DNA from: Alligator mississippiensis
Taxonomy: Eukaryota > Chordata > Crocodylia > Alligatoridae
DNA length: 64,000 nucleotides
Assembly: GCF_030867095.1 (NCBI RefSeq)
Contig: NC_081824.1
Span: forward strand, 140,707,433-140,771,432
Direction of reading: 5' to 3'
The notes below the pieces were generated by a model. The model saw only the letters and a program-made list of their open reading frames with translations, did not search any database and was not told the origin of the DNA. Positions 33,960 through 45,049 of the stretch are shown piece after piece (the first letter of the stretch is position 1; each line of letters opens with the position of its first letter). A program made the translations under genes and the position numbers.

Positions 33960-33971
33960 ACTGCCGACTCA
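33929..33971 (+). repeat. tandem duplication at CR1 5' truncation point
   Basis: A 21-bp word, CTTCGTCACACTGCCGACTC plus A, occurs at 33929-33949 and 33951-33971, separated by one G. The second copy forms the outer edge of CR1 copy E. Confidence 0.92.
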
Positions 33972-34019
33972 TGATGTATAAGCTACTAGCCCAATATTGA
34001 AAGTGAATGAACATATATG

Positions 34020-36270
34020 CTAGGGGCAGAAGTTACACATAAACTGTTTAAACCTGTAACAGAACAGAAGCTCAGTGCACATAAACCAGTTTCAAAATGG
34101 CTGAAACTGATTTAAGATAAACTTAGTTGCATGTAGTATCAGACTTAACAGCTTTGGGTCAAACTGGTTTGTGCAACTTCTGTCCCAGACCCCTTCCTAG
34201 TTTAAGTTAATTCAGAGTCCTCCAGCATCCCAGCATGCTCTGCAGCCCTGCACTGGGCTATGCTGTCTGCTCTGGAGAGCAGGGCTGGCTTTGCCCCCTG
34301 CTCTCTAGCCAGGGGCAGGGGCATGGCCAGATGCCAGCCAGCATGGCCCCCTGAGGCAAAGGGAGCAGGGAAGGGGTTTATTCCCCTCCTCACCTTTCCC
34401 GCCAGGGGACCACAGGTGAGGTCTGCCTGGCTGGGGTGTTGCAGCCCATCAGGCATTTGCCCCCCTCCCCACTGCAGGGGCAGGGGCATGGCCAGAGCTG
34501 GCTGCCATGGCACTGCCATACACCTGCCTCACCTACAGCTGCAGGGTTGAGCTGGGCTGGACCACAGGGGCTGCTAAAGGTGGACACACAGGGGCAAGCC
34601 TGGGCTGGGCTGTGCTAAGCTGAGCTGTGGGGGTTGGGCCCTTGGCTCAGGCTGAGGGGCATGGGTGGCAGGTGGCTAAGCAGTGCTCTGCCCATGCTGG
34701 CTTGGAGGCACTGGTGGGCCCACAGCCCAGCAGCCACCTGCCGCAGGAGTTCACAGCCCCTGCTGTGCCCCTGTCCTGTGCAGCGCCTGCTGGCTGCAGC
34801 TGCAGCACAGGCTATGCACTCTCCGGGGCTGACAGGGCTCTTCTGCCTCCCTTGCCTCCAGCTGCCGCTGACACGTCCACATGGCTCTGGGTGGGCGGGT
34901 GGAAGCTTTTGCCCGGTAGCTTCTATCCAGTGCGTGGAGCTCTGGCTTCAGCTCTGGCTGCTTTCCATCCACCCCCTCCCTGCCTGCAGGGGCTACTCAT
35001 TGCACTGGGCAGGCAGAGTGGGCGGAGCTGGAGCCAGAGCTCTAGGCACTGGGCAGAGCTGCTGGGATAAAGCTTCCACCCACATGGAACTGCACAGTGG
35101 GGCAAGAGCAGGAGCTGCAGCTGGAGGTGAGGGAAGCAGAACAGCCCTGCTGGGCCCAGCCAGCATGCAGCTTCCCCTCATCTCCAGTGGCTACTCTCCC
35201 TCCCCTCCCCTCCCTTCCCCTGGTGGCTTTTGCTCAGAGCATGAAGATCTGCTGCTTTCCACCTGCTCCCCCCACAGGGGCTGCTCATTGCGTTGGGCAG
35301 GTGAAAAAAGGCAGCTGGAGCCGGAGCCAGAGCTCCATGCTCAGGGCTGAAGCAATACGCCCCAATCCCTTCACCGCCCGGAGCAGCCTAGCAGGGACAG
35401 GACAGGGAGGGGGAGTAGCCACTGGAGGCATGCTGGCTGGGCTTGGCAGGGCTGTTCTGGTCCCTTCATCTTCAGCTGTGCCTCCTGCTCCTGCCCCGCC
35501 ATTCAGCTCTGGGTGGGCAGGTGGAAGCTTTAGCCCTGTGGCTTCTGCCCAGTGCCTGGAGCTCTGGCTCAAGCTCCATCTGCCTTCCACCCGCTCTGTG
35601 TGGTGAGCTGCCCCTGTGATGGTGGTGGTGATGGTGGGGAGGAGGGTAGAAAGCAGCTGGAGCTGGATCCAGAGCTCCATGTGCTAGACAGAAGCTGCAG
35701 GGCTAAAGCTTCCACCTGTACAGTCTGCAGCAGCTCTGCCCACCTCGCCCCAGCCTGCAGTGGAGCCCCCCACTGGAAAGAGGCTCCTGGCACACCATGA
35801 GAGGGGCTGCTGTCCCCATCATGGTCCCTCCCCTCTTGCTGCTGCAGTGGCAGGGGTGGGTGCATGGCCAGAGGCTGCCAGCATGGCCCCCTTAAGCGAG
35901 GGGGCAGAGAGGGGGGTTATTCCCCCCCTCCCTCTAGTGTCTGGCTGAGGGGACAGGGAAGGAGCATATCCCACTGCTCGCCACACACAGGGAGCAATCG
36001 GCAGTGGTGTCAGTCAAGGCTGGCAGACCCCCTCCCTGGCCAGTTTGCTTGATGCTACTGCTAGGGCTGGCCATGCCCCCCCAGCACAGCTTCCCTGCAG
36101 CCGAAGCTCACTTTAGAGCCCCCTGACTTATGGCCTGAGCCACTGCAGGCATATGCCTGCATTTCCTGAATGTTTATTCACTTTCAAATTGGTTCAATCT
36201 AGGCAGATTAAACTAACCTGCAAAGATTGAATCAATTCAGACTCTGGCTTTTTGAATGTCTGTCCCTAGC
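34020..36270 (+). mobile_element. GC-cored TIR DNA element, copy 2 (2.25 kb)
   Basis: The left end CTAGGGGCAGAAGTTACAC and subterminal AAACCTGTAACAGAAC match copy 1 at 9992. The right end is TTTTTGAATGTCTGTCCCTAG. The core at about 34200-36110 is very GC-rich and built of repeats: GGTGGAAGCTTTTGCCC at 34898 and GGTGGAAGCTTTAGCCC at 35520, each followed within 200 bp by its inverted form (about 35070 and 35700). Frames of up to 238 codons on both strands are poor in charged domains and rich in Pro, Ala, Cys, Gly and Leu, so I do not call genes. The core is much larger than in copies 1 and 3. Confidence 0.75.
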
Positions 36271-36518
36271 CACACAGCTCCCAGTGAAATTAAATCAATG
36301 GGAGATGAGGATTCTTAGTGTCCATGAGGGAGGGAGTGGGGAAGGGGAAGAAGGGAGCTATAAATTTGCAATCCGTATACACTGATTTGATCACTCTATG
36401 CTGGATCTTTCCTGTGCCCAAGAAAAGAATAAAAACCAACAAAATGAAATAGCTTTGTTTGCATTCATTTATTCTAGTGCCAGTGCCTGCGTTTCTGTAA
36501 ATGTCTTGCTCACCGAAT
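36271..36518. other. spacer, no gene seen
   Basis: Nothing recognisable apart from a short polypurine run near 36325-36352. Confidence 0.5.
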
Positions 36519-36527
36519 CAGGTACCC

Positions 36528-36628
36528 AGGTTGTAGCCATATTGGTCTACAGGCAAAAGGAATAAGACCTCATGGCAGAAGTGATATTGGTATTGGTCTA
36601 CAGGCAAAAGTCTAATAAAAGTTCTGAT
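36528..36628 (+). mobile_element. fragment of the GTTGTAGCCGTGTTGGTCTA repeat family
   Basis: AGGTTGTAGCCATATTGGTC matches the start of the insertion at 49869, and TCTAATAAAAG matches its end region. TATTGGTCTACAGGCAAAAG occurs exactly twice (36540-36559 and 36591-36610), 51 bp apart. The family is common in turtles and crocodilians; I suspect a Penelope-like or related retroelement end, but that is unverified. Confidence 0.5.
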
Positions 36629-36629
36629 T

Positions 36630-39600
36630 CCTATTGCTCACTGAATTGCATTTTGTGCTTTGGTATTATGTTTTAAATATTCATAACAAACTATATAAGC
36701 TTTACTCTGTATAACCATGTTTCCCACTCTGCCATGCCAGTAACATGGGGGGAGTGGGGCAGGCACAGAAGGAGTGGTGTTACCTAACAGGAAAAAATAA
36801 TACTGAATAGGAATCATAACAAACAGTACCGAGTCCTTTGGCTGAGAGCAAAACTCTTAAGAGAAAGCAAGGCCTGATGATATTAGATTTACTCTGAAGT
36901 TAGTTTCTGCTGAGAATGAAAGCCAAGTCTATATAGAAGAGCTCATCAGGCAGTTTTCTAGTGGCTCCTATGATTTCCAGGAGTGAGAGGAAGTATAGAA
37001 CTTGTGTTGCAGAGAATTTCTAAAACAGTGTACGTTAACTATACTGGTACTTTCCATTGTATTCAATGTAGATAACAGCCTTGGTAGTCCATTGGCTGAC
37101 TTCATGTAGGGGCCCCTGGGAGCTAATGTTTGATAACTGGGAGTCCCCACTGCACAAATAGCAGGGATAAAACCTAAAGAAGTCTCAGATCTTTAGGATG
37201 CAACTAAACATTTGAAGTACTCATTCTACTGTCATAGAGCAAGTAGAAAAATCTTAGTAAGAGACACTCGAACCTTTTAAGTATCATCTCATGGCAATAA
37301 TGACCTCTCATGCATATTTATGTATAGTACTTAGCTTTATAATGGCCACTTGAAAGACTTTTAGTTCTTTTTTGCCTAGGAATGAGGCTATGTAAAGTCT
37401 GACAAAAATATTCAAAGGTCCAAATATTAAAATACAAAAATGTGTCGGGTATTCCCTGCATGCCAGCCCAAATACCTTTCCAGGCTATGTGGTTTAGACA
37501 CTTATCTATTGCTTGATTAAATATGTCTGTATGCATGTTTATACATAAGGCTAGTAGAACTAGGGACTTGCTGAAGAACCTCATTCAAGTATTTGTTGAA
37601 GAATTTCAGACAGGTTCTGTGGCTTGGTTTGTTTTGTAAAATCTTTCTGTTCCACAAAACTTAATGTAATTCATTATGCACCAAAAGCAAAATCATATGA
37701 CTACTATTTCCTAAGTAACATAATTATCTTACTGACTCGTGTGGGCCAAAACACTACTTTTATTGTTAATTAATACTACTAAATCTGGTTATGCAATTAT
37801 GGGAAGTTCAGTTTAGTATGTGTGTGGGGTGATTGGGGGGGGGGGGGGGAGAGACTAAAAATAAATGCCCAAAACATTATTTTTATATGATTTTAGGTAT
37901 TCCTTATGTGACTCTATCTTCTTAATTGCTACAGCAAAGTAAATGATATATCCCTCTGCCACTTTTCCTCAAAGGGATAGAAATACAAGCAATGAAACAT
38001 AAACATAGTTTTGTAAAACGCTGTTATTTAATAAAGTTTTAAGTAGCTGAACACAAATGTACAAAGGCAAAGAAACAAACCTGGCTGCTTCAGAACCAAA
38101 ATAGTTTTCTGAAAAAATGAGAAGAATTCTTGGACTGATTTCAGGAGCTTAGCATTTTTCTTTCTTTCCTTTTTTTTAAATCAAAGTGGAAATATACTTA
38201 CAGGGAGGGCACATAGATAACATTTTGTCTGTCCCATGGTAAAGACAGTATGAAAGATTCATCAGACACTAGGACATAAAATGACTTCTTGATTCTTTCA
38301 GTTCTTAGCCAGTGCTCTAATGAAATTCAAACCTGCTACATCTGCCATGCCACACTGTTAATTAGTTTTCTATTTATTTAGCAGATCTAGAAGTGGAAAG
38401 CAATCTATTGCCAGTGAATTGTTTGACTTCTATGCTAAGTAGGCTGCATTCCAATCCTCTGATGTTGAAACTAGCATGAGTCCAACTTTCATCTCATTGC
38501 CATGTCAAATTAGCACCCAGCAGATTCTAGATACAAAGAATTTTTTTTGGTTTGTAAAAGACCAACAGTTCTTAGAAGTCAATAAACAGAAGCTGGAGTT
38601 TTTTGTTTCTTGCCATCTCTCCCTTTTTCCTTAGATTGATAGGAAGGATTAAATTTAGGACATTTATGGCATAGGCTATAAGTAGCTTGCATTAAAGAAG
38701 AAACAAGATTTCAAACAGACTATGTTTATTACATAAAACAAAAAATATTGATGCAGATTCCGTAAGAGCTAAAAATTCCTACCCAGTCCAAGTAAGCCTG
38801 CAATAGCTTAACAAAGTTCAGGTGAAGATGATTTTTATGCTTTTCCACTTTCCACTTGTTTACATCTTTATTACAATGTATATCAAGAGTTGAAACGTAA
38901 CACTTGGGCCCACTGAAGTGATGCACTCCCATCCTGACATTTCAACATGTTCAACACACAATGTAAATTTTAAACAAAATCTAATGGAATTAGATTGGAG
39001 GTTGGGCAGAACGAAAAACTTTCATCCTAAAACCCTGAAGTTTGGCAGTCAGGGAATCAGAGATGGGGGGGGATGTCAAATTGTATCATTGGTTTCTGAA
39101 TTTTGAGAAGTCCAAAATCCAGATTAGGATTTGATTTTTGAGGAATGGGATTTTCAGTTCAGACTAGCCCAAATACAATTTACTGTATAGATAAACTGAT
39201 ATGTTTCTGAACAGCAAGATTACATTTACCTTCCACAATATTATTATTTATAGGGCAGCACTTGATAAAACTCTTAATAAAGACAAGGTCTGTGTTCCAA
39301 GAAATTCGCAGCTTAAGTCAGACAAAACATGATATGTGACAACACTACAAAAGCCAATTGTGAAAACATTGTCAGGTTGGTCACTGGGAGAAGACTTCAT
39401 AAAGGCAAGGTGTTTTTTTTTTAAAGTGTTATGAAGAGGTGCTGTATAAGAGACTATAGCCAGGACTAGAAGAATTAGACAAAGAAACTGCTGAGGAAGA
39501 AGTATATGAAGGAGCAAATGTGAGAGTGGCATGGACAGATATTAGAAAGCGCAGCGTTATGGACAACTTTGAAATTCATTTGGGGCAGGAAGGTAGTAAA

Positions 39601-40463
39601 ATGATTCTAGGGGTGTAACTTATCAAGCAATGAGATCCTCTCCATTTAGAATTGGGAGCTGAAGAGTTCTTTTTTATTTCCTATTATTTCTTATTGGTCG
39701 ATTGTTCAGGGTTTATTGGGGGGGGGGTGTTTTGCTTGTTTTAAGTATGGATCTCTGTGGTGGTCTCAGGAAAGCAACCTGTCTAAAAACATGATACTTC
39801 TGACTGAGCCTGGGAGATAATGGCACAGCACAGTGACATCTGTAACTCAGATGTGTGTTTGCCTTGACATGTGTTCCCCAGTGCTCTCTGAAAAGCTCTG
39901 TTCTAGCAGCTGTGGACATTAGAACTGAATTTTGTTGATGGGAGATAAAAGGAGTGGGATTGCTAGTGGTGAGGAGAAATTAGATTCCCTAAATTTTCCA
40001 AAAGCTTGCTTCCTTTTTCCTTGAGCAAATGCATGTTCAGCAGGTGTTCTGTTGTTAATACCGATTAACACAATATTCCATTAAGTGAGTGTTGCATTTG
40101 TAATGGTCAGACTTGGATTTTTAATAGTTTGGAGAGAAGAGAGTATAGAGTAGGATTTGATCATCTTTTCCAATGCTCATAGAGCTGAATGGGATGAAAC
40201 AAACAGCTGAGGTCTGAGAAAGAAATCTGAAAGCTAGAGTTCTAATAATGAACCTCTGCAATGTATAATCATGTCTTCTGATGATTAGGAATAAATCCAT
40301 GAGTTTCAGGAGCCTTAAATATACATGGTCTGCAGCTTTTACAAATGGGTAGATTATCTACATTCACATATGAATCAATTGTCAGGAAGACTTATGATTA
40401 TTATGAACTGCTTATAATCTTCCTTTAAGTTGCCAGCCCTGAATCTCAGCCACAGCTTTCCTT
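36630..40463. other. AT-rich spacer, no gene seen
   Basis: This 3.8-kb stretch has no recognisable repeat except a G15 run (37835-37849) and short A/T runs. ORFs of up to 94 codons lack domains. It could hold regulatory DNA, but nothing in the sequence proves it. Confidence 0.5.
37835..37849 (+). repeat. G15 homopolymer
   Basis: Fifteen consecutive G residues in AT-rich surroundings. Confidence 0.95.
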
Positions 40464-41138
40464 GGGCATGTGTAGATGAAACAGGGGACCTAAATTGAAG
40501 TGGTGGGTTTTAAAAAACACTGCTTCAATTTAGGGCTGATTAAACCCCCGTGTCGTGCACACACCCTGCTCAATTACCCGCTTCTCTGGTGGGGAGGAGA
40601 AGGCGAGCTGCCGGTGGGCGGAGTGGTCCCTGGGCTGCAGGGGGAGGTGGAGGGGCAGGCTGGTGCTTCCCTCTGCTGTAGTGGCACCCCCTCCCCACCC
40701 CCAGGCAGCACCTGCCTGCAGGCAGCTGGCTCAGGTAGTCCTGGGGGGCACTGCAGCTGCAGAGGGAAGCACTGGGCCCCTGCACAGCTCAGGCAGGCAG
40801 GCTCTGGGGGGGTGAAAAGGGGGGAAGATCTGGCTTGCCACTTTTCTTGGGCAAAGGCTGCTTTCCTGGGCTGCTGCCAGGCTGCCTGCAGGGCTTCCTG
40901 CAGAGCCCCTGAGCTGCACGGAGCCCAGTGCTTCACTCCACAGCTCTAGGGGCAGCATTGCTGCATCCCAAGTCATTTAAGGCGCATTATGCCACCAAAT
41001 TTCCTACAGCAGCTGGAATTAATGTGCAATATGCCACTGGTGCATGCAAACACCAACACCATTAAAGCAGTGCAAAAGCATTTAGCCCACTTTAAAGTGT
41101 CATGCACACACTCCTTTTGTTTTGTCTACACACAGCCC
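40464..41138. mobile_element. GC-cored TIR element
   Basis: The left end GGGCATGTGTAGATGAAAC and the right end, inverse GGGCTGTGTGTAGACAAAAC, form an imperfect TIR. CTTTCC lies just outside both sides (two T residues away on each side), a possible duplication. The core 40570-40950 is GC-rich, and frames of 70-150 codons on both strands there have no domains. The superfamily is uncertain. Confidence 0.65.
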
Positions 41139-42285
41139 TTCTTTCCTATCTGGAAAAACTTGGCTTTATCATATCTATCTATAAGCACTCAGGGAGTATG
41201 GTACAGTACATCCTCTCTTCCTGGTTCCATCTGCCCTGTACTAGTTCAGAGGGGGTGGGGGTCTCACCCTGCAAAGGAAGCTGCGATAATGCCATTCCCT
41301 TTTCTCAAGATATGTATTTGTGTCTCATTGTGTGCAGTTACATAAAAAGGAGTTTGCCTTGCTCCCATATGCAGCAAACAGATGCTGGAGACCAGAGACC
41401 TTGCATAATCAATGAGTGCTAAGTTATAAAATCTTTAAAAGTGCAAAAAGAAATCAATTTCAGCAAATTTCTGTCTTGTCTGGTTGCTCATTTTGATCAG
41501 CTACAAAAAAAAAGACAGTTGTACATAAAACTCCATCTGTTAGTATAGCCTGGTATGGATGTGGTTGAAAGTGGAATATTTAGAGGGATATCTGAACAGT
41601 GTTATTGAAAAAACAGAAATTATATATGGCTTGAGAATCACATTTGGTGGCAGAGACTAGGCTACAATAATCAATTAGTATTCAACTTTTGCAAAGATCT
41701 TAAAGAAGGCAATAGAGTTTTTATATGTAATGTATTCCTTGAAAGTAATTTTGTAAGCTGATTAAATTATGCCTCCATCTTACAACACTACGGAATTTGA
41801 TTATACAAACTATACCCCTAATTCTTGGTTATGCAGATGTTACATCAAAATATTTTTTCCAGCGTTCAAAGGAACAGAATACAGATTTTACCGAATGGTA
41901 GAGTGAAAGGCAGAATGTTATATATTGTTTCGTAACATGTAATTGGCATAACTCAAAATGATTGTTCTCTTGAGTCTGTGATGCAAAGATGCAGCATTTT
42001 TGTAATAAGGTTTATCTAAAAGAAAAAAGAAGCAATATATGAACCAAGATAATAATAACTTGTTACAGGTGTAGGAATAATACATGTTGTATGGAACAGC
42101 CAACACAACCATTACAAATGCCACATTTACTTAATGGAATATTCTGTTAAGCACACTTTTTTCTGTTGGGTCTGAATATATCACTTCCACAAAACTCAAG
42201 CCCTCTCAACTCTGGTAGTGTGAGACTGGAACAGAAAGTGACCCTAAGTTCTCTGCATGACAGCAGATAGCACTGGACTAGCCAT
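41139..42285. other. AT-rich spacer, no gene seen
   Basis: No recognisable coding frame or repeat end. Confidence 0.5.
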
Positions 42286-42968
42286 TCTAATATTATAAAA
42301 GCCTAAGTCTATCTGTCTGTCCATCTGTCTGCAACACTTTATTCACACTCTGATTGGCTGATGGAAACAGACAATCAGAGTGTTCCAAGCATGAGGGTGT
42401 GCTGCCATTATTCCAAAGCCGCACCAAGGACTGGACAGAGGGTTGGGGAGCCAAGGCCAGCAGCGCTGGCCTCATCTACTCCACCCCATTCCCTGCAAGT
42501 GGTGCAAAGGACCGGCTGGCCTGGCTCCCCCATCCCGCTCCCTGCAAGCCATGCTGGCACTGGACCTAAACAACAGCTGGCTGGGATGGGGAGAGGGGAC
42601 ACTGTGGGGGAAAGCGGCCCGGTTCCAAAGTGGCGAGGGGGAGGGGGAGAGGCTGGCCCCAAACTGGGGTGCTGGAGTGCCAGCAGTGGCCTTGCTCCCC
42701 CCTACCAACAGAAGCAAAGTGAGAAAAGACAGAACAGTGGCGGCATGGGGCATTGTGTGGCAGCACTCCATCCCAGCCCCCTCCCCCCTGCCATTCTTGA
42801 CAGGCAGAGACCGGATGGGGGGTGGGGGAGCTGGGGCCAGCAGTGCTGGCCTCTGCTCCCCTACCCCGCTCCCTGCAAGAGGCAGAACAGCGACAGCATG
42901 GGGTGTTAGGTGACCGCACTGTATCCCAGTTCCCTCCCCCGCATTATTCTTGATGGGCAATTGGCTAG
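42286..42968 (+). mobile_element. Helitron-like candidate with GC-rich interior
   Basis: The segment begins TCTAATATTATAAAAGCC, then CTGTCTGTCC-type repeats, and ends GGGCAATTGGCTAG followed by T, compatible with the TC...CTRR ends of Helitrons inserting before T. Near the left is a perfect 12-bp inverted repeat (ACACTCTGATTG at 42345-42356, CAATCAGAGTGT at 42372-42383). The 3' end appears tandemly duplicated (about 42735-42805 and 42888-42968). The expected hairpin just before CTAG is not clear. ORFs of up to 182 codons in the GC-rich part have no domains. Confidence 0.4.
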
Positions 42969-42969
42969 T

Positions 42970-44128
42970 ATCAACATAATGGACTATAACAAGCACCAAA
43001 TCACTGTTGGGTCAAATGCAATTTCAGTGAAAGAAGCACAACAGCTCTGTTGCAAATCTGTATAAGCCTGGAGATCTGAATGGCTTGGACTAGAATAGGA
43101 GAAGGGAGAGAGAGTTCTGGTTTCCTCAGAACAAGACTTCTTAAAATTAGAATGTATCTTTGTCATATAATTATTACTGTTGTTGTTCAAAAGCCCTTCA
43201 TAATGCATGTGAGACAAGATCATTGCTCCAACAAGTTGATAAACTAATCTCAAACAAGATTCAATCATTGCATGTGTTTATGTACGTCTTTCTATATAAT
43301 ACAAGAATAGGGGAGATAACAGGAAAAAGGTTAAAGGTAACAATGGAAACATAAGTTACCTGGTGAAAGAAGATAATTTAAAAACTAAACAACAGAAATA
43401 TTAGCTGTCTTTTAGACATCTTGAATAAGAAGATCTTACAGAATATTATTATAGGAGAGGCTGGAATCCCTATTTATTAGGTCAGAAAATGTGTTCTGCA
43501 AGTAGAGACAGTGTGAGATAGAGGCAGAGATCACTGGGATAAGGAATATTGTGCATAGAGGCTGATGGCACAGCTTAGCAAGCAAGTTACAATAAAACCA
43601 GATCAGGAAAGTAGGCAGGGAGAGAATTTTCCAAGGCCTAAAAGACAAGAGGCCTGAATTTAAGCTGCAAAATGAGTCAGGAGACATTTAAAGGAGAACT
43701 GACATGTTCAAATTGATGTGCTGAGAAGATGGTTTTAGCAGCTGTGTTTTTTGTGGACTTTTAGTCATCAAGACAGATTTTGATGAGAGCCAAGATGAGA
43801 GTTTTGGCTCTCTGGAAAGAAAGAAAAGATTAGATTATAGAAATGTAAAAGGAAGAAGTGGCAAAATTTGAACACTGCCTTGATGTGAAGGGGGAAGGAG
43901 GAAAAGATGAACATTCCCAAGATTATAGGCCCAAATGACAGTGCTGATAGTGTGGCTGTCAACAGAAACAGTAAGGGGGTAGAGTGGAAAGTTTTCAGAA
44001 GAACAATAAGGATTCAAGTTATGGCTATGTGAACTGATGGGTAAACACTGAAGAAGAGATGCTACGGATTCAGCCTGAAGAGACTTATGTTAGGAGTGGC
44101 AAGTTACATTTCTGAGCTGTTCTTTCTG
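42970..44128. other. AT-rich spacer, no gene seen
   Basis: Purine-rich on the plus strand, with no recognisable coding frame or transposon end. Confidence 0.5.
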
Positions 44129-44129
44129 G

Positions 44130-45049
44130 CTAAGTACAGACAGTCAAAAAGCCTGAGGCTGATTCAATTTAGTCTTTGCAAGTTAGTCTAAATTGCAGAT
44201 TAAATTGAAACAGAAGTGAACAGACATTTACTTTTGATTCAGGAAATGCAGCCACATGCCTGCAGTAGCTCGGGCCAGAAGATGAGGGGTGCTAGATCAC
44301 AGCTGTCTGGCACATAGCCAGCATGTGCTGTGTGTTTGTTTCCTCTTCCTGCTGTCCCTGAGGTCTCTGGGATTTGCAGTCCAGAATCACAATAGCAAGA
44401 CTCTTCAGGGTTGCTCATCACTTCCTCTTTCTGCTTTCAGGTGTCTCTGGGATTTGTAGTCCAGAATCACAGCAGCAAGACTCTGCAGGGTTGTTCATCA
44501 CTTCTTTTTCCTGCTTCCAGGTGCCTCTGGGATTTGCAGTCCACACTTGCAGCCAGCAGTAAGTTTGAGTGGGAGAAGGGGTGTTTAACACCCTCTCCCT
44601 GGCCCCAGACCCCAGCTGGGGTTTGCTGGGGGTGGGGGCAGTGTTTCATCTCTAGACTGGACTACATCCCCAGCTGGGCTTGCCTCCTCGCCTGGGTTTG
44701 TCTCCCTCCCTGTTGTCATCCAGCCCTCACTGCTCCAGCTAGGAAGCAGAGGGGCAGGGCCAGCCCAGCTCTCTGGAGCAGACAGCCCAGCCCAGCCCAG
44801 GGCTGGAAAGCATGCTGGGATGCTGGGGGACTGTCATTTAACTTGAACCAGGAAGGGGTCTGGGACAGAAGTTTCATAAACCAGTTTGACCCAAATCAGT
44901 TAAGTCTGATACTACATTCAACCAGGTTTATCTTAAGTCAGTTTCAGCCATTTTGAAACTGGTTTATGTGTACTGAGCTTCTGTTCTGTTACAGGTTTAA
45001 ACCAATTTCTGATCACTTAAACTGGTTTATGTGGAACTTCTGTCCCTAG
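44130..45049 (-). mobile_element. GC-cored TIR DNA element, copy 3 (inverted)
   Basis: The left boundary CTAAGTACAGACAGTCAAAA and the right boundary ACTTCTGTCCCTAG are those of copies 1 and 2 in opposite orientation. The block CAACCAGGTTTATCTTAAGT and the nearby CATTTTGAAACTGG are the complement of the left subterminal region of the others. The core holds three approximate repeats of a unit ending GTCTCTGGGATTTGCAGTCC (about 44362, 44442 and 44522; unit near 80 bp). A 181-codon plus frame (44411-44956) runs through it but ends in TIR sequence, so it is not a gene. Confidence 0.75.
44350..44560 (+). repeat. about 80-bp tandem repeat, three units
   Basis: Units share CTGGGATTTGCAGTCC/CTGGGATTTGTAGTCC, then AGAATCAC, AGCAAGACTCT and CAGGGTTG. 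They start near 44362, 44442 and 44522 and are a few percent different from one another. Confidence 0.75.

Larger units (their letters stand above)
33302..33972 (-). mobile_element. CR1 LINE copy E, 5'-truncated
   Basis: The 3' end is at 33302 (+ strand ATTCATAGATTCATGGATG). The element covers only the last 670 bp. At the 5' edge a 21-bp piece, CTTCGTCACACTGCCGACTC plus A, is duplicated in tandem. Confidence 0.9.

Noticed and set aside
34634..35350. 238-codon open frame in the GC-rich core of the 34-36 kb element
   Set aside because: Both strands and all phases carry long frames here because GC-rich DNA has few stops. The product is low-complexity, without domains, and the region is made of inverted repeats.
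42361..42999. Frames of 156-182 codons on both strands in the Helitron-like element
   Set aside because: Compositional frames in a GC-rich repeat. No Rep or helicase motif such as HUH or Walker boxes was seen.
44411..44956. 181-codon frame on the plus strand
   Set aside because: It spans the tandem repeat and runs into the terminal sequence of a TIR element, so it is not a host exon.
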